A stretch of 64,000 nt of DNA from Bradymonas sp963697525 (GCA_963697525.1 OY969087.1:3286001-3350000); one strand, 5' to 3'. Positions 6,583-16,522 are shown, numbered from the stretch's first letter. The notes: generated from the letters alone by a model not told the origin. Numbers and translations: made by a program.

Positions 6583-7845
6583 ATGTCCTCTTACGAATTA
6601 TTCATCGCGCTCAGGCACCTGAAGAGTCGGCGCAAGAGCTTCTTGTCGACGATCACGATCATCGCCATCGTCGGGGTGTTTTTGGGGGTGATGGCGCTGA
6701 CCAGCGTCGTGGCGGTCACCGGCGGCTTCCAGCAGGCGTTTCGCCAGCGGGTGTTGGGGGTCAATAGCCATATCCTGGTGATCAAATACGGCATCGACTT
6801 TCGCGACTATCGCGACATCGAAAAGAAGATCAACAAGGTCAAAGGGGTCAAGGCGACCAGCCCGTTCATCTTGCACGAGATGATCGCCACCCATGGGCGC
6901 AAGACCGCCGGGGTGCTGATCAAGGGCATCGAGCCCAAGACCCTGAGCCGTGTGAGCGACCTGCCCAAATACACCGACGAGAAGAACACCCTCCAAAAGC
7001 TCGAGTTCAACCGCTTTCCCAAAGACGGCAAGAAGCAGACGCCCAAGATCCTGTTGGGGAGCACGTTGGCCAAAAAGATCGGCGCCAAGAAGGGCGACCT
7101 GGTGCGCCTGACCAGCCCGCTGGAGAGCCTCGACCCCGACCAGTGGAACGCCGAGGGGCATAGCCCGTCGACCAACCAATTCCAGGTCGCCGGCACCTAC
7201 ACCAGCGGTTTTTACGAGTACGACAATCGCCTCGTGATGGTCGACTACCGGGCGTTGCAGGACTTCTTCAACCAGGGCGACGTCGTCACGGGTATCGACG
7301 TGCGCGTCAACGACGTGTTCCACGTCGACCGGGTGGTCAAGCGCCTCAATAAGGTGCTGCCCGACGGGCGCTTTCGCGTCATGGATTGGAAGGAACTCAA
7401 CCACAACCTGTTCACCAGCCTGAGCCTGCAGCGGTTGGTGCTGGCCATCCTGTTTTTGTTCATCGTGCTCGTCGCCAGCTTCAACGTGGTGGCCACGCTG
7501 ATCATGATCGTGCTCGACAAGCGCAAGGACATCGCCATCCTCAAGTCCATGGGCGCGACCCACTGGGGGATCATGAAGGTGTTCATCCTCCAGGGCCTGA
7601 TGATCGGCGCCGTGGGCACGATCACCGGGCTATTGGGCGGGCTGGTGGTGTGTATGATCGTCAAGTACACCGACTTCGGGCTCGACCCCAGCATCTACAT
7701 GATCGACCACCTGCCGGTGAAGATCGAGCCGCTGGAATTCCTGGCGGTGGGGGCGGTGGCCATGGTGATCACGCTGATCGCCACGGTGGGGCCGGCGTGG
7801 GGCGCGGCGCGGGTCAATCCGGTGGATGGATTGCGCTACGATTAG
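6583..7845 (+). CDS. LolC/LolE-type lipoprotein-releasing ABC permease
   Basis: A 420-residue inner-membrane permease of the MacB/FtsX superfamily, the size of LolC/LolE (about 400-415). The N-terminus (ELFIALRHLKSRRKSFLSTI) is the classic Lol start, followed by the first membrane helix, a periplasmic domain of roughly 220 residues, and three C-terminal helices. The coupling segment LDKRKDIAILKSMGA and the ending GPAWGAARVNPVDGLRYD are family hallmarks. It would pull lipoproteins from the inner membrane for transfer to the outer membrane. The start at 6583 is preferred over one 159 bases upstream because the Lol homology begins there. No LolD ATPase gene is adjacent. The next gene is convergent, 19 bases away. 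Confidence 0.88.
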   Translation: MSSYELFIALRHLKSRRKSFLSTITIIAIVGVFLGVMALTSVVAVTGGFQQAFRQRVLGVNSHILVIKYGIDFRDYRDIEKKINKVKGVKATSPFILHEMIATHGRKTAGVLIKGIEPKTLSRVSDLPKYTDEKNTLQKLEFNRFPKDGKKQTPKILLGSTLAKKIGAKKGDLVRLTSPLESLDPDQWNAEGHSPSTNQFQVAGTYTSGFYEYDNRLVMVDYRALQDFFNQGDVVTGIDVRVNDVFHVDRVVKRLNKVLPDGRFRVMDWKELNHNLFTSLSLQRLVLAILFLFIVLVASFNVVATLIMIVLDKRKDIAILKSMGATHWGIMKVFILQGLMIGAVGTITGLLGGLVVCMIVKYTDFGLDPSIYMIDHLPVKIEPLEFLAVGAVAMVITLIATVGPAWGAARVNPVDGLRYD

Positions 7846-7864
7846 CGGCGATCGCGGGAGCGGC

Positions 7865-10800
7865 TCACGCCGCCACGGGGTAGCGCATCGACTGGGCGAC
7901 CTCGCGTGCCTGACGGCCGTGCTCGTCGGCGCGCGCCTCCTGTCCCAGCGCGCGGTAGGCGCGCTCCAGGTTCAAATGACTCAGGTAAATGTCGCGGGGG
8001 ACGGCGCGCGCCAGCGCCCGCTCGAGGCTCGTCAGCAGGTGGTCGAGCGCGGCCTCGGGGTTCTCGCCGATGACGCAGGAGGCGGTGGCGTCCAGGTCGC
8101 GGGCGCGCTGCTGGCTGTACAGGTCCTCGTGGTGTCCGGCCAGCGCGATCAAATGGCGTGAGACCTCGATGGCGACCTGGTATTCGCCGGCGTCCAGCGC
8201 CGTGGCGGCTTTCTCGCGCACCAGCTCGATGCGCAGCGCCGTCAGCCCGTAGCACTCGGCGTTGGTCACGGCCTCGTCGAGCACGGCCAGCGCGTCGTGG
8301 TGTTGGCCTCGGGTGGAGAGCACCTTCGCCCGCGCCCACAGCGCGCGGCACTCCACCGGGGCGAGCTCGGTGACCTCGGCCAGCCGGTCGAGATCCTGGC
8401 TGAGGCGCTCAGCGCGCTGGAGCATGCCGCGATCGGCCCACATATGGATGGCGCGCTGCAGCATCACCGAGCGCGAGCGCAGGTCCATGCGGTAGGTGCC
8501 CCAGCGGTTGTACAGGTTCATCGCGCCTTCGAGGTGGCGTTTGCTCTGGAGGGTGTCGCCGTAGCGCTCGCACCAGCCGGCCAGCGCCAAAAGGCTTCGC
8601 GCGAGCAGGTCGGGGTCGTTGAGCCCGCGCGCGGCGTTGGCCGCCCGGCGAAAATAGGTGCGCGCGTCGTCCAGGTCGTCTTGCTGCATGGCCATCTGGC
8701 CGAAGAGCAATTGGCCGCGCACTAGGCCGCGCTCGTTGCGCATGGTCTCGGTCAGCGCGGCGATGGGCTCGAGGCTGGCGCGCGCGTCGTCCAGCCGCGA
8801 CAGCTCCAGGGCGAGTTCGGCGCGCGACAAGATATAGCCGATGCGCGACTGCGGCGAGCCCAGCGAAAATTGGGCGAGCAGGTCGGCGACGTGGCGAAAG
8901 AAGTCCAGCGCGATGCCCAACCAGCCGTCGCGCTCCAGCCAGCGGCTATACGCCTCGGCGAGCGTGAGCATGCGCCGGCGGTCACCGGCCAGGGCGTGCA
9001 GGCGCAGCAGGGTCGGGGTGAGCCGGTCGATATCGCCGCGCACGACGCGGTGTTTGTAGTAGCGAGCCACGGCGCGCGCGGCCTGTTCGATGGCGGCGCG
9101 CTCGAAGCGCTGCTCGACCCAGACGTTGAGCTCGGACAGCCCCGCCAAAAAGACGCCCGTGCGCGGCAGGCGCACCGCGCCGGTGTCGCTGAGCTCGCGC
9201 AGCGCGTTCATCAGCCGGTCGCCGGGCAGCGAGAGCACCTGGCTCAGGTCGGCCTGGGACATCGGCTGGCCGGAGACGGTCAACACCATCAGGATATTGG
9301 CGGCGTCCTCGGAGATCTCGCGCAGAATGCCCAGCTCGGGCGCCGAGCCGCCGACCACCCGGATGGCCTCGAGGTCCTCGGGTTGGCCGACGTCGAACGC
9401 CGAGCGCATCAGCTCGTCGGTGCGGGTGATCATCACCAGCATCACCGGCATGGTGCCGATCTCGGCGACCACGTCGCGCAGCACGTCCATCGTCAGCCCG
9501 TCGATGCGCTCGACGCGGTCGATGACCAGCACGACCGGGCCGGTGCGGCAGAAATCGCGCAACAGCGCCAAGAAGAGCGAGGCGAAGTCGGTGCGGCGCT
9601 GCTCGTAGCCCAGCCGTGGCATCTGGCGCATGCCCCACAGGGCGCCCAGGGTTTCCACGGCGCGCTCGCTGACTCCGGAGAGTTGGGCGAGGACCTGCAG
9701 CGCGGCGCGCCGATGGTCGGTGGTGCCGGCGACGGTCTCGTGCAGGCAGCGCAAGATCAGGTCGCTGAGCACCCCGAAGGGCCGGTAGACGTCGTCGTCG
9801 GTGGTCTGGATGCCGAACGCCTGGGTGTTGCCCCGCCAGCCGAGCACGTCGACCAGCCGGTCGGATAGGTATTCGCGTCCGGAGCCGAATTGCCCGGAGA
9901 CGAGCACGGCCTTGCCGTTGCCGGCGCGCGCGGACAAAAAATGCTCGCGCAGCGCGCCCGGCAGCGGCGGCGAGTCGTCGCCGTGGCGATCGGAGAGCAT
10001 CTGCTGGATCTTGGCCGACGGCAGATCGGAGTGGGTCGGCGAGGACACCTCCGGGATCGCCGGGCCGACCTCGGCGCCGCCCTCGACGAAGCTCTCCACG
10101 ATGCTACTTTCGGTGAGCACCCCGGTCAGCTCGGTGATGCTGATCTCGTCGAGGCCGACCTCCTGGGTGGCCTCTCCCGGGGCGATGCGCTGCTCCTGGC
10201 GGCGCAGCTCCTGGACCAGATGCCCCAGCGAGCGGCTGTCGGCGCGCAGGTTGTTGCCGAACAGAAAGCCGATGAGCTCCTCGTAGATCTGCCCGGCGCT
10301 GGTGGCGCGCCCGGCGGGATCGGGCACGAGCATCGACTCGACGATCTGCTGGAGTTGGCGGGCGAGCTGGACATGCTCGGTGATCGGCGGGACCTGGCCG
10401 GAGCGGGCGCGCTCGGCGAGCTCCTCGCCGGCCAGATGCGCCCAGGGATGGCTGCCGGCGAGCATCTCGTAGAGCACCAGCCCCAGGCTGAAGATGTCGC
10501 TCTGGCGGGTGTGCTCGCCGCCACGGATGACCTCCGGGGCGGTATACAGAAGCCGGCGGCGGGTGTCGTCGTCATCGATCGTCGGCACCAGCTCCATCGC
10601 CTTGGAGATGCCAAAATCGGTGATCTTGACCTCGCCGTCGTACGAGATCATCACGTTGGTCGGCGACAGATCCCGGTGCAGGATATTGAGGCTGTTGAAG
10701 TTGAAGTCTTTGCGCCGGTGGGCATAGTCCAGCCCCTTGGCGACCTCGCTGGCGATGAAGATGGACAGATCCTGAGGCCACTCCTGCCCGCTGCGATCGG

Positions 10801-11137
10801 CCAGGCGCATCGCCCGGGCGAGGTCGAAACCGTTGACGAATTCGGTGGCGATATAAAATTGGTCATTATCGTCGGTACGCCCGAGATCGTAGACCTGCAC
10901 GACGTTGGCGTGGGACAGCGCCACGGCGCGTTTGGCCTCGTCGATGACCGTGTCCACGAACGAGGGCACGCCCACGAACCCGGGTTGCAAGACCTTGACC
11001 ACGAGGATTTTCTCGAAGCCCTCTACCCCGTGGCTCTTGGCCTTGTACACGTCGCCCATGCGGCCGTGGGCCAGGCGGGCGATGAGCTGGTATTTGCCGA
11101 AATCCTGGGGTTGGGCGAGGCGTTCTGTGCGACCCAT
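7865..11137 (-). CDS. Ser/Thr protein kinase fused to AAA-like and helical-repeat regions
   Basis: A 1090-residue cytoplasmic signalling protein. Residues of about 15-295 are a Hanks-type kinase with K48, the catalytic loop HRDLSPTN (154-161), DFG (174-176) and APE-like APEV (200-203). The Gly-rich loop is unusual, reading HGRMGDV where GxGxxG is expected. A linker of about 100 residues leads to a STAND/AAA-like ATPase. There the Walker A reads GQFGSGRE (415-422), so the usual Lys-Thr/Ser is replaced by Arg-Glu, while a Walker B-like VVLVIDRVERI remains (536 onward). The last 400 residues are TPR-like helical repeats. Similar kinase-ATPase-TPR fusions are typical of Myxococcota. The partners are unknown. 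It is transcribed toward the Lol permease gene and divergently from the methyltransferase gene. Confidence 0.9.
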   Translation of the reverse strand: MGRTERLAQPQDFGKYQLIARLAHGRMGDVYKAKSHGVEGFEKILVVKVLQPGFVGVPSFVDTVIDEAKRAVALSHANVVQVYDLGRTDDNDQFYIATEFVNGFDLARAMRLADRSGQEWPQDLSIFIASEVAKGLDYAHRRKDFNFNSLNILHRDLSPTNVMISYDGEVKITDFGISKAMELVPTIDDDDTRRRLLYTAPEVIRGGEHTRQSDIFSLGLVLYEMLAGSHPWAHLAGEELAERARSGQVPPITEHVQLARQLQQIVESMLVPDPAGRATSAGQIYEELIGFLFGNNLRADSRSLGHLVQELRRQEQRIAPGEATQEVGLDEISITELTGVLTESSIVESFVEGGAEVGPAIPEVSSPTHSDLPSAKIQQMLSDRHGDDSPPLPGALREHFLSARAGNGKAVLVSGQFGSGREYLSDRLVDVLGWRGNTQAFGIQTTDDDVYRPFGVLSDLILRCLHETVAGTTDHRRAALQVLAQLSGVSERAVETLGALWGMRQMPRLGYEQRRTDFASLFLALLRDFCRTGPVVLVIDRVERIDGLTMDVLRDVVAEIGTMPVMLVMITRTDELMRSAFDVGQPEDLEAIRVVGGSAPELGILREISEDAANILMVLTVSGQPMSQADLSQVLSLPGDRLMNALRELSDTGAVRLPRTGVFLAGLSELNVWVEQRFERAAIEQAARAVARYYKHRVVRGDIDRLTPTLLRLHALAGDRRRMLTLAEAYSRWLERDGWLGIALDFFRHVADLLAQFSLGSPQSRIGYILSRAELALELSRLDDARASLEPIAALTETMRNERGLVRGQLLFGQMAMQQDDLDDARTYFRRAANAARGLNDPDLLARSLLALAGWCERYGDTLQSKRHLEGAMNLYNRWGTYRMDLRSRSVMLQRAIHMWADRGMLQRAERLSQDLDRLAEVTELAPVECRALWARAKVLSTRGQHHDALAVLDEAVTNAECYGLTALRIELVREKAATALDAGEYQVAIEVSRHLIALAGHHEDLYSQQRARDLDATASCVIGENPEAALDHLLTSLERALARAVPRDIYLSHLNLERAYRALGQEARADEHGRQAREVAQSMRYPVAA

Positions 11138-11301
11138 GCAGTCGACTCCGACGCAGAGTTGTTGGACAGCAAATCAGTTGGCGACGAGATTAGCGCAAAT
11201 TGCCTACGGTGTCAGGTATCTGGTATGACCGCAGGCGCCAAGCCCGGCGCCGCAGGCGCCACGACTCGCGCCGCAAGGCGCCACGACCCAAGACTCGAGC
11301 G

Positions 11302-12018
11302 ATGAACAAGCCCAACCGAGACTATTACGACGAATTCGCCGACTGGTACGAGCGCGGCCGCGACCGCGGCTATCACGCGATGATCGACGACCTCGAGGTC
11401 GACCTTCTGGCCGGCCGCGTCGACGGCAAGGACGTGCTCGAAGTCGGCTGCGGCACGGGCCTGATCCTCAACCGCGTGGCCACCCGTGCCCGACGCGCCG
11501 TCGGCGTCGATATCAGTCGCGGCATGCTGTACCAGGCCGCCGAACGCGGCCTCAACGTAGCCCAGGGCGACGTCACCGCGCTGCCCTTTGCCGACGAGTC
11601 CTTTGACGTCGTCTACAGCTACAAGGTGCTCGCCCACGTCAAGGATATCGACCGGGCGCTGCGTGAAATGGCGCGGGTGACCCGCCGCGGCGGGCGGCTG
11701 TTGCTCGAGTTCTACAACCCCTACAGCCTGCGCTACCTGGCCAAGCGCGCCGCCGGGCCGGGCAAGATCTCCCAGAGCACCGACGAGAGCGCCATCTACA
11801 CCCGTTGGGACGGGGCCATGGACCTGACCCGGCGCATGCCCGAGAATTTGCGGGTGGTCGACTTCGCCGGCATCCGCATCTTTACGCCGGCGGCCGCCGC
11901 TCACAAGATCCCGCTGGTCGGCCGGGTGTTGCGCAAGCTCGAGTTCGCCGGGCGCGACAGCCTGCTGAAGTATTTTGGCGGCTTTCTGGTGGTCATCGCC
12001 GAGAAAGAGCACGGTTGA
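11302..12018 (+). CDS. Class I SAM-dependent methyltransferase
   Basis: A 238-residue methyltransferase of the Methyltransf_11 type. Motif I is VLEVGCGTGLILN (about residues 45-57), followed by the acidic strand end VGVDISRGML, ALPFADESFDVVYS and a post-motif region HVKDIDRALREMARVTRRGG, all as in UbiE/BioC-like enzymes. The Tyr-rich N-terminus YYDEFADWYE is also common there. The start at 11302 fits the family; an earlier in-frame start at 11200 would add a low-complexity Arg-rich leader. The C-terminal third, with AGPGKI and RKLEFAGRDSL, suggests a small-molecule or lipid substrate, which I cannot name. Confidence 0.88.
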   Translation: MNKPNRDYYDEFADWYERGRDRGYHAMIDDLEVDLLAGRVDGKDVLEVGCGTGLILNRVATRARRAVGVDISRGMLYQAAERGLNVAQGDVTALPFADESFDVVYSYKVLAHVKDIDRALREMARVTRRGGRLLLEFYNPYSLRYLAKRAAGPGKISQSTDESAIYTRWDGAMDLTRRMPENLRVVDFAGIRIFTPAAAAHKIPLVGRVLRKLEFAGRDSLLKYFGGFLVVIAEKEHG

Positions 12019-12123
12019 GCCGGCGCCGACCACGGTTTCCCAACTCGCGCCGAATGCGATAGAATGTGGGGGAAACAGCCTTCTCCTCGACCCGACAGAC
12101 CGAACGTGAAGAAGCGCACGCTT

Positions 12124-14958
12124 ATGGAGTCAGCCGGCACCGATCCGCTGTTCGACGAACAGGGAACTCTCCGCGAAGAATTGTTCTCAGCCGAGAGCCA
12201 GAACGTCCTGCAAGCCATCCAGCAATGGTTGGCCGAGGTGGATCGGCGTATGTTCTTGCCGCTCGATCTGCTGATCGTGCTGCTCGAGCGCGGCCACGAC
12301 GAGCTCGGTGGGCTGGTCGCCCGCGGCACCGACGGCGTCGTCGAGGCGCACGACGTGCTCGAGCGGCTCAAGCTGTTGTCGCGCGAGATCGAGGAGGATC
12401 CCTCGGAGCTGGGCCCGGTGCTCGAGCGCACGTCGTTTTCGCGCGGGTTTACCCGGATTTTGGCCGAGGCCTGGCAGCAGGCCCAGGCGCGCAACGGCGA
12501 TCTGGTGCGCGAGATGGACATGGTGCGCAGCGTGACCTGGCGTACCGAGGCGGTGGAGTCGGCGTCGGTGCGCTGGGCAATCCGTCGGCTCAGCGAGGGC
12601 AAGGGCGACCAGCTCTTCGACGAGAAAGGCCTGTTGCGCGAATCGATGTTCCACGAGTCCACCTGGCATATCCTGCAGGGGGCGATGAAGATCGCTGCCG
12701 CCCATGGCACGCCATTTCTGGGCACGCCCCACCTGATCGCGATGCTGTGCTCGGTCAAAAACTCCACGGTGTGGCGATCGGCGAAGGCGCGCGGCCTCGA
12801 GCCGGGGCGGCTTCGCGAGGAACTGCTTCGCCTCATCGGCAGCAAGCCGAGCTCGATCCCCGAATTTCTGGTGGGCCGAAAGACCCTGACGCCGCGCATG
12901 ATCCGGATGCTGTCGTTCTCGGCCAAGCAGGCCGCCAGCAATGAGGTCACCGAGACCCACCTCATCGAGGGGTTCTTGGACGACGGCGGCTCGAGCCTCG
13001 AGCTGGTTCAGGCGTTGGGCCTGGAGTCGGAGATCCGCAAGGCGCTCGGCGAGCCCAAGGTGCTCGAACGGGCGATGCCCATCGAGGCGGCCATCGAATT
13101 CGCCGCCAAGCGCCACCCCACGCCCACCCTGGACATGCTCGGGCGCGACCTCACCGAGGAAGCCCTGGAGGGAAAGCTCCCCGAGATCGTCGGGCGCAAA
13201 AAGGAGCTGCAGCGGGTGGTCAACGTGCTGCTTCGCCGCGAGCAGCGAAACCCGCTGTTGGCGGGGGAGGCCGGTGTGGGCAAGACGGCGCTGGCCGTGG
13301 GGCTGGCCCAACGCATTGCCTCGGGCCAGGTGCCCCGAAAGCTGCAGGGCTACCGGGTCATCGAGCTCAACGGCGCCAGCCTCATGAGCGGCACCAGCTA
13401 CCGCGGCGACCTGGAGTCGCGCATCAAGAGCCTGCTCGACGAGGCCAGCAAAGACGTCATCTTATTCATCGACGAGGCCCACGCGGTGTTCGCGCCGCGT
13501 TCGGGCAGCAACACCCCCGCCGAGGTGCCCAACCACTTCAAGCGCGCGCTCGCCTCCGGCGACATCGCCGTGGTGGGGGCGACCACCGAGGCCGAATACC
13601 ACCGTTGGTTCGAGCAAGATCCGGCGCTCAAGCGTCGCTTCGAGCGCATCGAGATCAAGGAGCCCTCCGACGAGGTCGTCCGCACGATCCTCGAGACGTT
13701 GGTCCCCGATCTGGAGCTGGACTATGACGTCGAGGTCGACGCCTCGGCGATCGAGGCGGCGATCGAGTTGTCCGTGCGCTACCTTCCGGAGCAGCGGCTC
13801 CCGGACAAGTCCAAGAAATTGCTGATGGACGCGTGCATCGCGCGCGCCAACGACCTGGTGGGCGGCGACGAGGATGACGACGATCGCGCCGCGCGCGAGG
13901 TCACCCGCGATGACGTCGCCCGCCAGGTGTATTTGAAGACCGGGATCCCGCTCGACCGCCTGCTGCGCGGCGAGATCAACTGGTGGGTGGGCATCGAGGA
14001 TCGGCTGCGCGAGACCGTCGTCGGCCAGGACGGCGCCATTCGTCAGGTCGCCCACGCGCTGGTCAGCAGTCGGTTGCGCAACGCCAGCAACAACCGTCCC
14101 ATGGCCGTGCTGTTATTTGTCGGCCCACCCGGCGTCGGCAAAGGCACGCTGGCGCGGGCGCTTGCCGAGGAGATTTTCAACGACAAGGCGGCGATGCTGC
14201 GCCTGGATATGACCGACTTTCAGGAGCCCCACAGTATGAGCCGGCTCATCGGCTCGCCGCCCGGTTATGTGGGCTACGACGACGAAGACCTTTTCGTCAC
14301 CCCGTTGCGCCGCCGTCCCAGCAGCGTCGTGCTGCTCGAGGACTTCGACAGCGCCCACGAGCGCATCCAGGATCGCATCCTTCGGTTGATCGAGGAGGGC
14401 GAGATCATCGATACCCGCGGGCACCGCGCCGATGTGCGTAACAGCCTGTTCATTTTGACGATCAACGCCGATATCGAGACGTCGGCCAAAAGGATCGGCT
14501 TTGCCGACGGGGCCGCGGACGCGGTCGTCGGCGCGCATGGCGACGAGACGGCGTTCGACGCACTCGACAAGGCCCTCGCCGCGCGGCTGCACGACTGCGT
14601 GGACGCCGCGGTGGCGTTTCGAGCCCTGGGAGGCAGCGGCGAGTCGCCGGCCATCGAGCTGCTCGAGCGGCGCCTGGAGTCGTTTATCAGGGCTATGCGC
14701 AGCGAGTACAAGTTGGACATCGTCGTCGAGCAGTCGCTGCGCGATCGCCTCTCCGAGCGCGCCGCCCAGATGTCGGATGCGCGCACCATCGAACAATTGG
14801 TCAGCGAGCACCTGTACACCCCGGTGACCGAGGCGCTGCTGCGAGGCGAGGGCGGCAGCCACCCCCGGCTGGAGTGGGACGAGGAAAGCGGGCGCGTTCA
14901 GGTCACCGCCTCCTCGGACGACTCGTCGGACGCGCTGGACGTCGACGCGGAAGGTTAG
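12124..14958 (+). CDS. ClpA/ClpB-like protein with two AAA+ modules
   Basis: About 944 residues. Two or three Clp_N-like helical repeats come first; DPLFDEQGTLREELFS at the start is echoed by DQLFDEKGLLRESMFH near residue 165. AAA module 1 has Walker A GEAGVGKT (381-388) and Walker B LFIDEAH (D450, E451). AAA module 2 has GPPGVGKG (667-674), with Gly in place of the usual Thr/Ser, and Walker B LLEDFDSAH, where the normal DE is inverted to ED at 739-740. There is no long ClpB middle domain. The protein is probably an unfoldase or remodeller whose second ring is altered. The start at 12124 fits the domain edge and has a GAAGAAG-like site; 12064 is an alternative. Confidence 0.85.
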   Translation: MESAGTDPLFDEQGTLREELFSAESQNVLQAIQQWLAEVDRRMFLPLDLLIVLLERGHDELGGLVARGTDGVVEAHDVLERLKLLSREIEEDPSELGPVLERTSFSRGFTRILAEAWQQAQARNGDLVREMDMVRSVTWRTEAVESASVRWAIRRLSEGKGDQLFDEKGLLRESMFHESTWHILQGAMKIAAAHGTPFLGTPHLIAMLCSVKNSTVWRSAKARGLEPGRLREELLRLIGSKPSSIPEFLVGRKTLTPRMIRMLSFSAKQAASNEVTETHLIEGFLDDGGSSLELVQALGLESEIRKALGEPKVLERAMPIEAAIEFAAKRHPTPTLDMLGRDLTEEALEGKLPEIVGRKKELQRVVNVLLRREQRNPLLAGEAGVGKTALAVGLAQRIASGQVPRKLQGYRVIELNGASLMSGTSYRGDLESRIKSLLDEASKDVILFIDEAHAVFAPRSGSNTPAEVPNHFKRALASGDIAVVGATTEAEYHRWFEQDPALKRRFERIEIKEPSDEVVRTILETLVPDLELDYDVEVDASAIEAAIELSVRYLPEQRLPDKSKKLLMDACIARANDLVGGDEDDDDRAAREVTRDDVARQVYLKTGIPLDRLLRGEINWWVGIEDRLRETVVGQDGAIRQVAHALVSSRLRNASNNRPMAVLLFVGPPGVGKGTLARALAEEIFNDKAAMLRLDMTDFQEPHSMSRLIGSPPGYVGYDDEDLFVTPLRRRPSSVVLLEDFDSAHERIQDRILRLIEEGEIIDTRGHRADVRNSLFILTINADIETSAKRIGFADGAADAVVGAHGDETAFDALDKALAARLHDCVDAAVAFRALGGSGESPAIELLERRLESFIRAMRSEYKLDIVVEQSLRDRLSERAAQMSDARTIEQLVSEHLYTPVTEALLRGEGGSHPRLEWDEESGRVQVTASSDDSSDALDVDAEG

Positions 14959-15029
14959 GCCACAGAGGTGGACCTATTCTCGGTTCAATATGCGGGGAAT
15001 CTGGAGGCGCACGCTCAGCAAAGGCGCGC

Positions 15030-15296
15030 TCAGGACTGGTGCAGCGCCTGGGTGTCTTCCTCGAGGCTGCTCACCGACGATTCCTGATCGAGGCTCGTCG
15101 TGTCCGATTCGCACGCGGGATCGTCGGGAGGGGGCGGCGTGGACGCGCCCGCGTTGACCTCTTCCTCGAAATCCATGACTTCGGCGAGCAAGTTGGCTCC
15201 ACAGCTATGACACCGAGCGTGGAGAATCGAGCGGCCGCCCATGATCAGGCGAACGTCATCTTCACCACACTTGAAACAGCGAACTGTGACGACCAA
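15030..15296 (-). CDS. Small zinc-ribbon protein with acidic tail
   Basis: An 88-residue protein with a C4 zinc ribbon: C7-x2-C10 and C29-x2-C32 (VRCFKCG and ARCHSCGAN). The last 45 residues are acidic and Ser/Pro-rich and likely disordered. The start is TTG, supported by a strong AGGAGGA five bases upstream and by the Cys pair following at once. Such ribbons bind zinc and often act in transcription or as small adaptor proteins. The role is unknown. Confidence 0.75.
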   Translation of the reverse strand: MVVTVRCFKCGEDDVRLIMGGRSILHARCHSCGANLLAEVMDFEEEVNAGASTPPPPDDPACESDTTSLDQESSVSSLEEDTQALHQS

Positions 15297-15300
15297 CTTG

Positions 15301-15307
15301 TCCTCCT
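15301..15307 (-). promoter_or_regulatory. Strong ribosome site deciding a TTG start
   Basis: AGGAGGA on the minus strand, four to five bases before the TTG at 15296. No ATG or GTG is as well placed, so the TTG is taken as the true start of the zinc-ribbon gene. Confidence 0.75.
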
Positions 15308-15381
15308 GGCGCGGGCGTGGCGGCGGGGGTTGAGACCGGCGGAGATCGGCGCGGGAGCGCCGATCCTGTTATTAGACTAAT

Positions 15382-16425
15382 TTACCGGGCCGGGTTTAGG
15401 CAAGCCGAGCATTCGGCCAGCGCCGCGTGGTGCTCGGGGCGCGCAGTCGAGGCGTGCAGATGTTTGGGGGCCGTGGGCGGAGGCTTGGGAACGCGAAAGA
15501 CGCCCTCCCAGTGGTTCCAGCGCAGGACGACGGCCTGATCGGTGAGAAGCTCGCCGGCGTCATTCGCCGGAATCCAGCGGATGAACCGGCTCTTCTTGCC
15601 TCGCAGGACCTCGAAGGTGCCCGTGCGACGCACCTTACCCTTGGCGTCGCTCATCGCCAATGTGCGCACGAAGATCCGGCCGATATACGAGCCGATGACC
15701 TTGAACACGCCCACTTTGTAGGCGTAGTTGCCCTGTTCGTCCTTCTCCCGCCAATGCAACATCAATTGCAGGGTGCCGTCCTGGACCAGGCGCACGGCTT
15801 CGATGCTCTTGGCCTTGTCGAGCTTCAGAGCGGCGAGCGCTTTGGGCGTCGCGTCTCCGTGCAACGCGACGTGCGCGATGCGCTCCTGAGCCCCGTAGAC
15901 CTCGATCTCCTTGCCGGGTTTGACCACCACCAACTCGTCGCCCTCGTTGGACGAGAAGTTGCCGGTAAAGACGGCCGTGTGGGCGTCATCGCCGAGATCG
16001 ACGCCAAATTGCTCCTGGAGGCGGTCGAAGGCGGCGGCGTCATTATTGGCCACACGCGCGCCGGCGACGCGGGGGTCGACGACGTCGAGCGGGTCGCCCT
16101 GTGGCTCGGCGGGCGCGTTGTCGCGGGCGATGGTGCGCAGGGCGGGCTGAGCGTCGTCGTCCTGGGGATTGGTCTCGGCGCGTGCCACGTCCATGGCGGT
16201 GGTGGTCGCCTCGTGAGAAGCCGCCAGCGCCGCGAGCATGGGGGTCGCGTCCTCGGCGGCTTTATTGTCCTGGGTTGGTTTGGCGCAATTCTGCGCGCTG
16301 GGGTTGCGCGCGCAGTCACAGACGTAGGGCTTGAGAAAGGCGCGTACGCTTTCGCAGCCGGTCGCGGTCGTCAGAACCAGGGCCAGAATTACGAGGCGGG
16401 AAGTTTGGGAGACTGCTCGAATCAC
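15382..16425 (-). CDS. Lipoprotein of unknown function
   Basis: A 347-residue protein with a type II signal peptide (LVILALVLTTATG followed by Cys 24) and further Cys in the first 25 mature residues (YVCDCARN, QNCAK). A flexible Ala/Asp-rich linker of roughly 100 residues follows. Residues of about 130-325 look like a folded beta-rich domain (LVVVKPGKEIEVYG, LMLHWREKDEQGNYAYKVGVFKVIG, RRTGTFEVLRG) of unknown family, possibly FG-GAP/beta-propeller-like in its FTGNFSSNEGDELVVV strand. Envelope location is expected. It lies 97 bases after the RlpA-like gene and may share its transcript. Confidence 0.75.
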   Translation of the reverse strand: MIRAVSQTSRLVILALVLTTATGCESVRAFLKPYVCDCARNPSAQNCAKPTQDNKAAEDATPMLAALAASHEATTTAMDVARAETNPQDDDAQPALRTIARDNAPAEPQGDPLDVVDPRVAGARVANNDAAAFDRLQEQFGVDLGDDAHTAVFTGNFSSNEGDELVVVKPGKEIEVYGAQERIAHVALHGDATPKALAALKLDKAKSIEAVRLVQDGTLQLMLHWREKDEQGNYAYKVGVFKVIGSYIGRIFVRTLAMSDAKGKVRRTGTFEVLRGKKSRFIRWIPANDAGELLTDQAVVLRWNHWEGVFRVPKPPPTAPKHLHASTARPEHHAALAECSACLNPAR

Positions 16426-16522
16426 GGCGATTGGATGGCTGATGGTACAACGGGCGCTCGACGAGCGCTTCCATCAGGTTATCGGACGAAATGACTCGGA
16501 TCGCAAGAAAAACTGCGTGAGC

